Positions 1-9,600 of a stretch of DNA of 64,000 nt are shown here, piece after piece. Source of the DNA: Campylobacteraceae bacterium. GTDB taxonomy: Bacteria; Campylobacterota; Campylobacteria; Campylobacterales; Sulfurovaceae. Under the pieces are notes generated by a model. It was not told where the DNA came from. It saw only the letters and a program-made list of their open reading frames with translations, and made no database searches. The DNA lies in NCBI GenBank assembly GCA_027024155.1, contig JALVTE010000109.1, positions 1-64,000 of the forward strand, given 5' to 3'. The position numbers and the translations under genes are program-made. Numbering within the stretch: the stretch's first letter is position 1; the number at the start of each line of letters is the position of its first letter.

Positions 1-16
1 ATATCCATCCTTAGTT

Positions 17-62
17 GAAAAAGTCGCACCCAATAGGTGAAAGTTTGAAGTGTGACTTTTTC
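17..62. terminator. Long stem-loop (GAAAAAGTCGCAC / GTGTGACTTTTTC), terminator-like or palindromic module
   Basis: 13-bp inverted repeat with one G-T wobble and a 20-nt loop, read from sequence. Confidence 0.5.
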
Positions 63-292
63 GCTTTGAAGTACCTAATTATAGAGCAAGTTGGCTTGTT
101 GTCTAATTTGGTATGGAATTATTGGGGCTAAAAATAGATGATACCCACAACATCTCTAGCTTTAATAACAGGCTAGGCACACTTTTACAGTCTAGCCGAA
201 GCTAATTCAAGAAAGAGTAACGACGCATAGGCGGAAAGCTAGAGATAGCCTTCGGATAGATATTACCTATTAGTATAGGTGCCCTACAAGTA

Positions 293-530
293 ATTAAGTT
301 AAGGAATTTACTTCCATAAATTGTAGTAAATTTAAAGCTCACCATCTCAGTCATTCTTAGTAGAGCGAAGAATCTAGTTTAAACGGCTGTAAAGCTAATA
401 GTTTATCTCGGCTTTTTAAGTTAGATTCTTCGCATACGCTCAGAATGACTGCGATGGTAAATATTTTCATCACTTCTGGCTTTGAGCTTAAAGCCAAGAT
501 ATGGATATGAAATCCTTAACTTAACGCCAT
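293..530. repeat. Copy 1 of nested-palindrome dispersed element (MITE/REP-like)
   Basis: Outer inverted repeat TTAAGTTAAGGA../..TCCTTAACTTAA; inner palindrome GTCATTCTTAGTAGAGCGAAGAATCTAG...TTAGATTCTTCGCATACGCTCAGAATGAC; near-identical reverse complement of the copy at 32283-32570. Confidence 0.8.
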
Positions 531-589
531 TAAAGGTGCCCTAAAGTTTTACAAGAAATCTAATATAGAATATAACAAGATAATAACTT

Positions 590-907
590 TTAAGAGAATA
601 ATATTTCGTACGGTCTTTTTATCTTTTCTACTAAAGAAGCTATACTTACTGCCCTACCCTCTCGTGCAAACTCTTTAGCTCCTAAGAATACAATAGTAGT
701 AGGAATAGAGAATACACTAAAATTAGCTGCTATTTCTTGTGAATTTTTTGCATCTATATAAACTTGTTTTATTTTAGGGAAGTTATCTTCAAAAGCCACT
801 TTTATCTTTGGCTTCAAAGCATCGCAAACAGCACAATTATCACCCCAAAAGTATAACAGTACACCATCCTCTTTCTCTATTAAATCTTTTATCTCTTCTA
901 AAGTCAT
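590..907 (-). CDS. Thioredoxin family protein
   Basis: Thioredoxin-like fold with WGDNCAVCDALKP CxxC motif and cis-Pro SIPT. Confidence 0.85.
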   Translation of the reverse strand: MTLEEIKDLIEKEDGVLLYFWGDNCAVCDALKPKIKVAFEDNFPKIKQVYIDAKNSQEIAANFSVFSIPTTIVFLGAKEFAREGRAVSIASLVEKIKRPYEILFS

Positions 908-934
908 TTATAATCCTCCAACAATAAACTATCT

Positions 935-987
935 CAACCATTAACCAACAACTATCAACTATCAACTATCAACTATTAACTATCAAC
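935..987. repeat. Heptamer tandem array (CAACTAT)n
   Basis: CAACCAT TAACCAA CAACTAT CAACTAT CAACTAT CAACTAT TAACTAT CAAC, period 7. Confidence 0.9.
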
Positions 988-995
988 AGCTTCGC

Positions 996-2432
996 CTAAA
1001 CGAAGCTAGGAGCATCATTAGCAAACAAAATCAAATCGCCAGCTCTTGTGTTTTGTGCTAAGAAACTCTCGAACTCTGATTTATCTTTTAAGTGCATTAA
1101 TTTATCACTATCTACATACTCTTTAAATATTTCGTAATTTAAATCGCCTGTTACAACTACTAAATCAAACACTTCATTTGCTCTTTTGGCTACCTTAATA
1201 TTTAAATTATCATCAACCTCTACAAGCCCTGGTGTTATTACAACTTTTCTGCCATCGTAAGTAGAAGCCAAATCGAAAGATGATAGCATACCATCTATAT
1301 TGCCATTAAAGCTATCATCAATAATAAGCTTGCCACCTGCCTCTATCTTTTGCAATCTATGCTCTACTGGTTGTAGCTCTTTCAAAGCCTCTTTAATCTG
1401 CTCCTCTTCTACACCTAACTCTTTAGCAACTTTTATAGCAGCTGCTAAGTTTACAGCATTGAAATCGCCTAAGATATTAGCACAGTAGTAGTTATCATCT
1501 AAACTAAAACATACGCCATCTAGTGTTGCTTTAATATCTTTTATATCGTGTCCAAAAAGCTCTATTTTAGGGTTACTAGATTTTACATTTGCACTTATAT
1601 GTACCCAGGCATGCTCTAATCTATTGCTTTTTGTAATCTCCATTTTTGTATTTCTAATACGCTCTAGCGACTTAAAATACTCTATATGTGCTGGTCCAAT
1701 AGTTCCAACTACTGCATATTGTGGGTTTACTACTTTTGTAATATCTAATATATCGCCAACCTCTCTAGCCCCCATTTCTACTACATAGACTTCGGCACTA
1801 TCTGGTAAGTCAACATTTATATCTTTTATAACACCACCAAGCGTATTTACCGAACGAGGAGTAGCATAAACATTATACTTTTTAGATAGAAGATGTGCAA
1901 TAAAGTTTTTCATACTTGTCTTACCATAACTTGCTGTTACACCTACTATTTTTAAATTTTCTCTTTCATCTAATTTATCTATTGCTCGGTTTTTAAAGCC
2001 TGCAAAAAGAATCTTCTCTATAATTACCGATACAATCCAAGCTAGCAAAATTGGCACAAGTACAAGTGTTGTCTTAGTAACAAAAAATGTAAATAGTGCA
2101 AAACCAATAAGCAGTGCAAAAAATCTTTTTACTCTACCTGTAAAAACTAAAGGTTTATCCTGTTTTTTATACCAAAAATATAGAGCAATAGCATAAACAA
2201 TTAGCAAAATTGGTTGATAAATTTTTAAATTAGCAAAGCTCAAAGCTTCATAAGCTGCAAATGGAACTAAAAAGTAAAATATATTCCAAAGTGGCTTAGT
2301 GTGATGAAAAATTGCTCTATTTAACTTGTAACTATACCACTGCATAGTTGTCATAAAGTAGTATCCAATAAGTAATACAAATAGTATATATGTAATTAAA
2401 ATAGTTATACTGTTATTTAATATTTCAGTCAT
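996..2432 (-). CDS. murF: UDP-N-acetylmuramoyl-tripeptide--D-alanyl-D-alanine ligase
   Basis: Mur ligase motifs GVTASYGKTSMKNFIAHLL, EMGAREVGDI, HRLQ, DDSFNGN. Confidence 0.92.
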   Translation of the reverse strand: MTEILNNSITILITYILFVLLIGYYFMTTMQWYSYKLNRAIFHHTKPLWNIFYFLVPFAAYEALSFANLKIYQPILLIVYAIALYFWYKKQDKPLVFTGRVKRFFALLIGFALFTFFVTKTTLVLVPILLAWIVSVIIEKILFAGFKNRAIDKLDERENLKIVGVTASYGKTSMKNFIAHLLSKKYNVYATPRSVNTLGGVIKDINVDLPDSAEVYVVEMGAREVGDILDITKVVNPQYAVVGTIGPAHIEYFKSLERIRNTKMEITKSNRLEHAWVHISANVKSSNPKIELFGHDIKDIKATLDGVCFSLDDNYYCANILGDFNAVNLAAAIKVAKELGVEEEQIKEALKELQPVEHRLQKIEAGGKLIIDDSFNGNIDGMLSSFDLASTYDGRKVVITPGLVEVDDNLNIKVAKRANEVFDLVVVTGDLNYEIFKEYVDSDKLMHLKDKSEFESFLAQNTRAGDLILFANDAPSFV

Positions 2433-3159
2433 TTATATCCTTCAACTCAAGAGCAATCTGCTCGCTAATATATTTAGAATTATTTAAAAAGAAAAAGTGG
2501 TCGCCTGCTAACTCATAAAGTTTACTATTTGGTATTATACTTTGTATCTTTTTAGCAGTCCAAAGTGGTGTTGCTGTATCATCTATACCCCAAAATAGCA
2601 GAGCTTTGCCATTGATATTATGAAAATTCTCTTCAAACTCTTCATCTACAACATTTTTAAATGTCTCATACATTGCTTGGTTCATCTCTTTAGCATCGCT
2701 AGATACAAAGAGTTTACGAATTTTTTGCACACCAAATGGTTTAAGTAGTTTAAATATTGCTATTTTAGCTTTTACACTAAATGGCTTAGGTACTAAAACT
2801 CCTGCACTAGAGAGCAGTATCAAACAATCAGGCTTTAAAAGTGTTGCAACTTTACCACCGAAAGAGTGCCCAGCAATGGCTTGCGGTGTTGCAGCAATTT
2901 TTTCTAAAAATAGTTTAACAATATCTGCATAGTCCTGAGTTGTTAAAACCATATTTTCGTTAGGCGATTGCCCAAAACCTGGCATATCTAAATAGATATG
3001 TTTAAAATCATTTAAGTAGCTACCAAAAGCTTGTTGCATTATCTCTTTATTACTTCCCCAACCATGCAAGAAAAGAATACTCTGCTCTTTTGTTGGGTTT
3101 TTAATTAAATAAGAAAGAGAAAAGTTCTCTCCCTTATAATCTAGCTCGCTTATTGCCAT
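2425..3159 (-). CDS. Alpha/beta hydrolase
   Basis: LHGWGSN, GHSFGGKVA nucleophile elbow, GDHFFFLN. Confidence 0.88.
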   Translation of the reverse strand: MAISELDYKGENFSLSYLIKNPTKEQSILFLHGWGSNKEIMQQAFGSYLNDFKHIYLDMPGFGQSPNENMVLTTQDYADIVKLFLEKIAATPQAIAGHSFGGKVATLLKPDCLILLSSAGVLVPKPFSVKAKIAIFKLLKPFGVQKIRKLFVSSDAKEMNQAMYETFKNVVDEEFEENFHNINGKALLFWGIDDTATPLWTAKKIQSIIPNSKLYELAGDHFFFLNNSKYISEQIALELKDIND

Positions 3160-3164
3160 ACTCT

Positions 3165-4439
3165 CTATTTCCCCGTTTCAACCATCTTAGTAGGAACTCT
3201 TAATTTTGTCATTTTATCAAAACCATAAATATCTGGATAGAAATTAACAACCCCATTTTCTACATACGCGGTTAAGTATACAATATGTACAGGAATATAT
3301 TGAGATAAACTTACATACTTTGTTTTTTTAGCTTTAAGAATTTTTCCAACTTCTTCAAACTTCTGTTTTGTATAAGATGTAGATAAGTGACTTAGTAACT
3401 TAAGAGGTTTCTCTAATCTAACACAACCATGACTATAAGCTCTTAATTGGCGAGAGAATAGCCCTTTAGAGTTGGTATCATGCATATATACTGAGAATCT
3501 ATTAGGGAACATAAATTTAACGCTTCCCAATGCATTATGACTAGATGCTTGCTCAATAATTTTATATGGTAACTCCCTTGTAGACCACTCTGGTGTTAAA
3601 TATTTCTTCCAGTCTACATTTGATGGATTAACTGTTGGAGAGTCTGGTGCATAATCTTTTTTAACAACCATATGGTGTCGTTTTAAATAACTTTTGTCTC
3701 TAATAATTGCAGGTATCACCTCTTTTCTTGCAATATTATCTGGGACATTCCATGTTGGGTGTACTGTAATATATTTCATCATACTACTAAAGATAGGGGT
3801 TTGCCATGTCTGTCTTCCGACAACAACTTTAAACTCCATTGTTTTTTGCCCATTTTCAAAAAATCTAAATTTATACTCTGGAACATTTATAAGTACGTAT
3901 GTATCCCAACCTGTTGGTTTTAGTAGCTTAACTCTCTCGATATTTTGTTTTATTTTATACTTTTGAACTGGAGATACAGCAGCATTATAAGCATTAATCA
4001 ATGGAAAAAACTGAGGCATTTGTGGAACATATGGGTCTAAAATAGAACTTATTTTTGCACCAGATTTTAGCTTAGCCATAATATCACTATCACTTACATA
4101 TTCATTATAAAATTCATAATGAGTCTTAATATTTTGTGCCTCTTTTGCTCTGATAGCGGCTTTAAAAGCTTCTTGGTCAATACAACCATTTGCTAAATTC
4201 TCTGTATACTTTACTAAAATTTTGTTTAATATTTTATCATCTTTAGTCTGCTGATACTGTGCAATCATTGGTTGTAAATCACAAACCGAAGAGTACTTAT
4301 CTTCTTGTAAAATTTGCATAAACTCACTCTTTTGTGCATCGCTCCAACTTGTACTACCAGCTGTAGTTCCTAAACCATTACATCCAGATATAACAAATGC
4401 AGATACTGCAGCAAATGCTATCGAATATTTCAATTTCAT
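3165..4439 (-). CDS. L,D-transpeptidase (YkuD) family lipoprotein
   Basis: Lipobox VISGC; YkuD motif YSHGCVRLEKP; MHDTN. Confidence 0.9.
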   Translation of the reverse strand: MKLKYSIAFAAVSAFVISGCNGLGTTAGSTSWSDAQKSEFMQILQEDKYSSVCDLQPMIAQYQQTKDDKILNKILVKYTENLANGCIDQEAFKAAIRAKEAQNIKTHYEFYNEYVSDSDIMAKLKSGAKISSILDPYVPQMPQFFPLINAYNAAVSPVQKYKIKQNIERVKLLKPTGWDTYVLINVPEYKFRFFENGQKTMEFKVVVGRQTWQTPIFSSMMKYITVHPTWNVPDNIARKEVIPAIIRDKSYLKRHHMVVKKDYAPDSPTVNPSNVDWKKYLTPEWSTRELPYKIIEQASSHNALGSVKFMFPNRFSVYMHDTNSKGLFSRQLRAYSHGCVRLEKPLKLLSHLSTSYTKQKFEEVGKILKAKKTKYVSLSQYIPVHIVYLTAYVENGVVNFYPDIYGFDKMTKLRVPTKMVETGK

Positions 4440-4526
4440 ACTAACCCCTATAAATAATTGTCTCTATTTTACCCAAATATACAAAAAAAAAGCTTTTTTG
4501 ATTATATACAAAATTTATTAGTTGCA

Positions 4527-5666
4527 TTATCCATTTATATAATCTGCACAAGCTTTTGCACTACTAAATGCCCACTGAAAATTAAAGCCTCCTAATCTCC
4601 CTGTAACATTTAAAACTTCTCCTATAAAAAAAAGATTGTTTACCTTTTTACTCATTAAGCTATCACTATCTACTTCAAAAGTATCGACTCCGCCTTTTGT
4701 TACTTCAGCTTTTGTATAACCAAAGTTTCCTGCTGGAGCAAATTTATAACTCTTCAGAGTCTCTAAATTCTTCCACTCCTCTTTAGCTAATCTATTTGCA
4801 TTTTTATCTTTTATCTCTAATTTTTTCAACAATGCCATAGCTACTCTTTTTGGAAGTGGCAGAAGATTAGATAACATCTTGGTACTATTTTTTAACTCTT
4901 TTATTTCAAGATTTGGTAAAAAGTCAATCTCTAAAAAACCTTTCTCCCAAAACAGAGAAGCATTCAAAACTACAGGTCCACTAATACCTTTGTGAGCAAA
5001 CAGCATAGAGCCTTTAAACTCTTTACCATCTACTTTTATAGCAACTTCTACACTTACACCACTTAGCTCTTTAAAAAAAGCTTCGCTAGGCTGTAGAGTA
5101 AATCCTACTAATGCCGGTTTTGTATCTATTATTGTATGTCCAAAGCTCTTTGCTATTTCGTAACCTATTGGGCTTGCACCAATTTTAGCAAAGCTTAAAC
5201 CACCGCTTGCAACTATTAAGTTTTTTGCTTTAAATTTACCGATATTTGTAGTAACTTCAAAAATATCACTCTTCTTTACTACACTTAATACTTCGCAGTT
5301 TAATTTTGTTCTAACTTCTTTAATCTCTTTTTTTAAAATAGTTAAAATTTCGCTAGAACTACTCTTGCAAAAATACTCTGTACTATTTTTTATACTAAAC
5401 TCTAATCCTCTATTTTTAAAGAATTTAAGGAGCCATCTGTTGTTATATTTTTTAATATTGTTTTTTATAAAACTACAATCAGCTAAATAATCGCTACAAC
5501 TAATATTTTTGTTTGTAAAGTTACATCTACCGCCACCAGATATTGCTATTTTAGCTCCTAACTGGCTATTATGCTCTATTAATAGTATACTCTTTTTACT
5601 GTTTAAATTAGCAGCCAACATTAAACCACTAGCACCACCACCGATTATAATATTTTCATATACCAT
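4527..5666 (-). CDS. HI0933/BaiN-family NAD(P)/FAD-dependent oxidoreductase
   Basis: GGGASGLMLAA, GGGRCNFTN, GRLGGFNFQWAF motifs. Confidence 0.9.
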   Translation of the reverse strand: MVYENIIIGGGASGLMLAANLNSKKSILLIEHNSQLGAKIAISGGGRCNFTNKNISCSDYLADCSFIKNNIKKYNNRWLLKFFKNRGLEFSIKNSTEYFCKSSSSEILTILKKEIKEVRTKLNCEVLSVVKKSDIFEVTTNIGKFKAKNLIVASGGLSFAKIGASPIGYEIAKSFGHTIIDTKPALVGFTLQPSEAFFKELSGVSVEVAIKVDGKEFKGSMLFAHKGISGPVVLNASLFWEKGFLEIDFLPNLEIKELKNSTKMLSNLLPLPKRVAMALLKKLEIKDKNANRLAKEEWKNLETLKSYKFAPAGNFGYTKAEVTKGGVDTFEVDSDSLMSKKVNNLFFIGEVLNVTGRLGGFNFQWAFSSAKACADYING

Positions 5667-6226
5667 TACAATCTTTGCATCTTTTTAAGACCAATTTTTA
5701 CAAGCTCTTGTACAGTTCCACTCTCGCCATTTAGTGCTTTTTTGATTGCATCTTTCTTAAAACCTAAAGACTCTAGTGCCATTGTTGCTTCTAGTATATC
5801 ACTGCCTGCACTACTCTGCTCGCCATCGCCACTAACTATAAAGTCTGCAAGCTCTACCAAAATTCTACTAGCCGCTTTTGGTCCAATACCAGGAACTCTC
5901 TTTAGCATTCCTACATCTTTAGCACTTACAATTTTTGCAAATGTCTCTGGTGTAAAGGTAGAGCAAACTGCCAAGCCAACTTTTGGACCAACACCATTGA
6001 TTTTAAGAAGCGTATCAAACATCTTCTTTTCATCTTTGCTAATAAAACCAAACAGTAAATTTGCATCTTCACGTATTATTTGTGTAACAAACAGCTTTGC
6101 ACTGTCGCCACTAATTGCATTAGAGCTATTAACCGATACATTAACTTCGTAAGTTAAGCCATTTATAAAAATATGCAAAAGTGTCGGCTCTTTATATACT
6201 ATTTTGCCCTCTATTCCTACTATCAA
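5666..6226 (-). CDS. ruvA: Holliday junction branch migration protein RuvA
   Basis: HhH motifs [13 protein letters not shown] and [17 protein letters not shown]. Confidence 0.95.
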   Translation of the reverse strand: MIVGIEGKIVYKEPTLLHIFINGLTYEVNVSVNSSNAISGDSAKLFVTQIIREDANLLFGFISKDEKKMFDTLLKINGVGPKVGLAVCSTFTPETFAKIVSAKDVGMLKRVPGIGPKAASRILVELADFIVSGDGEQSSAGSDILEATMALESLGFKKDAIKKALNGESGTVQELVKIGLKKMQRL

Positions 6227-6293
6227 AACAATACCTTTAACTTTTTTAGTATTTTATAGTTATAATTCTTGCAAAAAGGTAAATTAATTCACT

Positions 6294-7700
6294 ATGCGTA
6301 TAAAATCGATATTTTCAAACAGTGGCGGTATATTTTTCTCTAGGATATTTGGTTTTATTCGAGATTTAACAATGGCTTCTATTTTGGGAGCAAATGTATA
6401 CAGTGATATTTTTGCCGTTGCCTTCAAACTACCAAACCTATTTAGAAGAATCTTTGCAGAGGGTGCATTTACTCAAAGTTTTATGCCATCATTTATTGCC
6501 GCTAGATATAAGACAATCTTTAGTGCCAAAGTTCTTGCAACTCTTTTAGCTTCGATTATAATATTATCTATTATTGTAAATCTATTTCCATATCAAATAA
6601 CAAAACTTTTAGCACCTGGTTTCAAAGATAGTACATTAATTCTTGCCGCTAAATATGTTGCTATACAATTTTGGTATCTACCACTTATCTTTTTAGTTAC
6701 CTATTTAGGTGCACTATTACAATATAAAGAGCATTTTGCTACAACAGCATTTGCTACAACCTTGCTAAATATAGCACTTATTATTGCTATGCTGCTATAT
6801 AAAGACTCTAGCAAAGAAGAGATACTAATGGCTCTAAGTTGGGGTGTAATTGCTGGTGGTGTTTTACAAGTAATAGTTCATTTAATTGTTGCAAAAAGAT
6901 TAAGAATTTTAAGAGTAGTTAAATTTGGATTTAACAATTTTAAAGCAAAAAGCGAAGAAGTAAGCAAAGATACAAAGCGTTTCTTCAAGAGCTTTTTTCC
7001 TGCAATTTGGGGTAATTCAACTCTGCAAATTATGTCGTTTTTAGATACTTGGCTAGCATCTTTTCTAGTTGCTGGCTCTATTAGCTACCTATACTATGCA
7101 AATAGAATATTCCAACTACCACTTGCACTATTTGCTATAGCGCTATCTATTGCGATATTCCCAACAGTCTCTAAAAAAATTAAAGCAAAAGAGGAGGCAC
7201 AAGCCCTCAGAGAGTTTAAAAGAGGCTTTTGGATTTTACTATATCTTTTAACTGCCTCTACAGTTGGGGGCATAATATTCTCTAAAGAGATAATTTGGCT
7301 ACTTTTTGAACGCGGTGCTTTTACTAGAGAAAATACTATAGATGTTGCCCTAGTTTTACAAATGTATCTAATCGGGCTTATACCATATGGACTCAATAAA
7401 CTCTTCGCTCTCTGGCTGTATGCGAACCACCAACAGGGCAAAGCAGCCAAAATTGCTACTATTTCACTCATTAGCTATGCCCTTTTTGCATTTTTATTAA
7501 TAAAACCATTAGGTGCACAAGGTTTAGCACTTGCTGGCTCTTTAACAGGCTTAGTAAGCTTTTTTTTAACAATTAAACATTTTGGGGTAGATAGAATGGT
7601 AAATATTGTCGATAAAAGCAGAACTTTTAAGTTTACAATCATTCTATCAACCTTTACTTTGTTACTTTTGATTATCAACATTCTATGGATACATATCTAA
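6294..7700 (+). CDS. murJ: Lipid II flippase MurJ/MviN
   Basis: N-terminus FSRIFGFIRDLTMASILGAN...FRRIFAEGAFTQSFMP. Confidence 0.95.
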   Translation: MRIKSIFSNSGGIFFSRIFGFIRDLTMASILGANVYSDIFAVAFKLPNLFRRIFAEGAFTQSFMPSFIAARYKTIFSAKVLATLLASIIILSIIVNLFPYQITKLLAPGFKDSTLILAAKYVAIQFWYLPLIFLVTYLGALLQYKEHFATTAFATTLLNIALIIAMLLYKDSSKEEILMALSWGVIAGGVLQVIVHLIVAKRLRILRVVKFGFNNFKAKSEEVSKDTKRFFKSFFPAIWGNSTLQIMSFLDTWLASFLVAGSISYLYYANRIFQLPLALFAIALSIAIFPTVSKKIKAKEEAQALREFKRGFWILLYLLTASTVGGIIFSKEIIWLLFERGAFTRENTIDVALVLQMYLIGLIPYGLNKLFALWLYANHQQGKAAKIATISLISYALFAFLLIKPLGAQGLALAGSLTGLVSFFLTIKHFGVDRMVNIVDKSRTFKFTIILSTFTLLLLIINILWIHI

Positions 7701-7751
7701 TTTTGTCATAACTATTTACTTTCAATTTATTTTAAGATATAATTTAAATTG

Positions 7752-7776
7752 TAAAGGGAGACAAGCTTCCCCTTTA
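7752..7776 (+). promoter_or_regulatory. Leader hairpin in 5' region of hpf
   Basis: TAAAGGG-(11 nt)-CCCTTTA upstream of the start at 7800. Confidence 0.5.
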
Positions 7777-7799
7777 GATAAAAAATTAAAGGATATACT

Positions 7800-8321
7800 A
7801 TGAACACAAGTATAGTAGGAAAAAATTTAGAGCTTACCGAGCCTATCAAGAATTACGCAGAGTCTGCTTTTGAAGCAATTAAGAAATACAACTTAGACAT
7901 TATTTCTGCAAATATGGTTCTATCAGACAGTAAAAAAGGTTTTTTCAGTGTTGAATTTGTAATTAATGTAAAAGATAAGCATACTGTTGTAATTACTCAA
8001 AGAGAAAAAGATTTATATGCAGCTATAGATTTAGCATTAGATAGAGCTAAAAAGAATTTAAGAAGATATGCTGACAAAATAAAAGATAACAATCACGAGG
8101 GCATTAAAGCATTAGACAATGGTGAAGCACCATTACCAGAAAAAGATGAAGATGGTGACGAGATAATCCCATTAGAACCAAAACTTTATAAGCCTTTAGA
8201 TTTCGAAGAGGCAAAATTAATGCTTGACGAATCAGAAGAGAACTTCTTTGTATTCTACGACATCGATGGAAATATGAGAGTTATTACAAAGCTAGACGAC
8301 GAACACTACGGACTATACTAA
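7800..8321 (+). CDS. hpf: Long-form ribosome hibernation promoting factor
   Basis: N-terminal S30AE domain plus C-terminal DFEEAKLMLDESEENFFVFYDIDGNMRVI dimerisation domain. Confidence 0.9.
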   Translation: MNTSIVGKNLELTEPIKNYAESAFEAIKKYNLDIISANMVLSDSKKGFFSVEFVINVKDKHTVVITQREKDLYAAIDLALDRAKKNLRRYADKIKDNNHEGIKALDNGEAPLPEKDEDGDEIIPLEPKLYKPLDFEEAKLMLDESEENFFVFYDIDGNMRVITKLDDEHYGLY

Positions 8322-8366
8322 TCCAACAAATTCCCGAACCCCGCGGGAACCCCTACCAAAAACAAT

Positions 8367-8408
8367 CAACTATCAACCATTAACCATTAACCATCTACTA
8401 TTAACCAA
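8367..8408. repeat. Heptamer tandem array (CAACCAT/TAACCAT)n overlapping the stop of the downstream minus-strand gene
   Basis: CAACTAT CAACCAT TAACCAT TAACCAT CTACTAT TAACCAA. Confidence 0.85.
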
Positions 8409-9600
8409 CTTTTCTAATAAACAAAACCTTCAGATAATTCCCTTCTATAAAATTCTCGTTTACTCTAAAATCTTTAGGCAATGAAAAACTCTCTTCTATT
8501 TTATACTTTATGCCCAAATCTCTAAAAGCTTTATCTACAAATGTTCTAAATTTCATCATACCAAAGTTTGCTGCATTTGTCGAAGCGACTATTACACCAC
8601 CTCTGTTTGTAATGGCAATAATCTCTTTAAGCAGTTTTGTATAATCTTTTGCTGCACTAAATGTACGCTTTTTAGAGCGAGCAAAACTTGGAGGGTCCAC
8701 TACTACCATATCGTAACTCAAACCCTTTCTAAGTGCATATTTAAAGTAATCAAAGACATCTGCAACTACAATTTTTTGCTTATCTAAATCTATACCATTT
8801 ACACTAAATTGCTCTTTAGTTTTTGGCAAAGAGCGTTTTGCCAAATCTACACTTGTTGTCTCTTTTGCTCCACCAAGTGCAGCATACACAGAAAATGCTC
8901 CGGTATAAGAGAATGTATTTAAAAAGACTCGACCATTGGCATATCTGTCTCTTATAGTTTTTCGTACATCTTTTTGGTCTAAAAATACGCCCACCATTGC
9001 ACCATCGTCTAAATATACAGCAAAGTTTACACCATTCTCTTTAACAATTAATGGCTCAGGAGCTTTTTTACCCTCTACAAAATCGCTCTGCGTCCCAACA
9101 TACTGCCCTTTTGCATCAAATCTGCGTTTTTGATACATACCTTTAAACTCTAAACTTTTCCTTAGAGCTTGCAAAATTGTATCTTTAAACTCAAATATTC
9201 CCAAACTGTACCAAGTTACAACTAAAAAACCATCGTAATAATCTACTGTTATGCCCCCTACTCCATCGCCTTCGCCATTAAATAGTCTAAATGCTGTTGT
9301 ATCTCGGCTTTCAAAAAACTCTGTTCTATACTCTATGGCATCTTTAAATTTAGCTTTAAAAAACTCTACATCTATCGACTCACTCTCTTGATAACTTAGA
9401 ACCCAACCTTTGCCTTTGTTTTGTTCTCCATAGTAGGCTTTTGCTATAAACTTGCCTCTGTTGCTATAGAGTTTTAAAATCGAGCCTTGCTTTTTTACAC
9501 CACTCCAATCTTCTATAAATTCACCCAAAATCAGGGGGTAACCATCTTTTAGTTTATCTTCAAACTCTCTTTTTACTACAACTTTTAACTCTTTTGGCAT
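8401..9600 (-). CDS. Class I SAM-dependent rRNA methyltransferase (RlmI-like)
   Basis: FLNTFSYTGAFSVYAALGGAKETTSVDLAKRSL, VVVDPPSFARSKKRTFSAAKDY. Confidence 0.9.
   Translation of the reverse strand: MPKELKVVVKREFEDKLKDGYPLILGEFIEDWSGVKKQGSILKLYSNRGKFIAKAYYGEQNKGKGWVLSYQESESIDVEFFKAKFKDAIEYRTEFFESRDTTAFRLFNGEGDGVGGITVDYYDGFLVVTWYSLGIFEFKDTILQALRKSLEFKGMYQKRRFDAKGQYVGTQSDFVEGKKAPEPLIVKENGVNFAVYLDDGAMVGVFLDQKDVRKTIRDRYANGRVFLNTFSYTGAFSVYAALGGAKETTSVDLAKRSLPKTKEQFSVNGIDLDKQKIVVADVFDYFKYALRKGLSYDMVVVDPPSFARSKKRTFSAAKDYTKLLKEIIAITNRGGVIVASTNAANFGMMKFRTFVDKAFRDLGIKYKIEESFSLPKDFRVNENFIEGNYLKVLFIRKVG

Noticed and set aside
935-987. Possible CRISPR-like array
   Set aside because: Seven-nt period with no spacers; a simple tandem repeat and no cas genes in the window.
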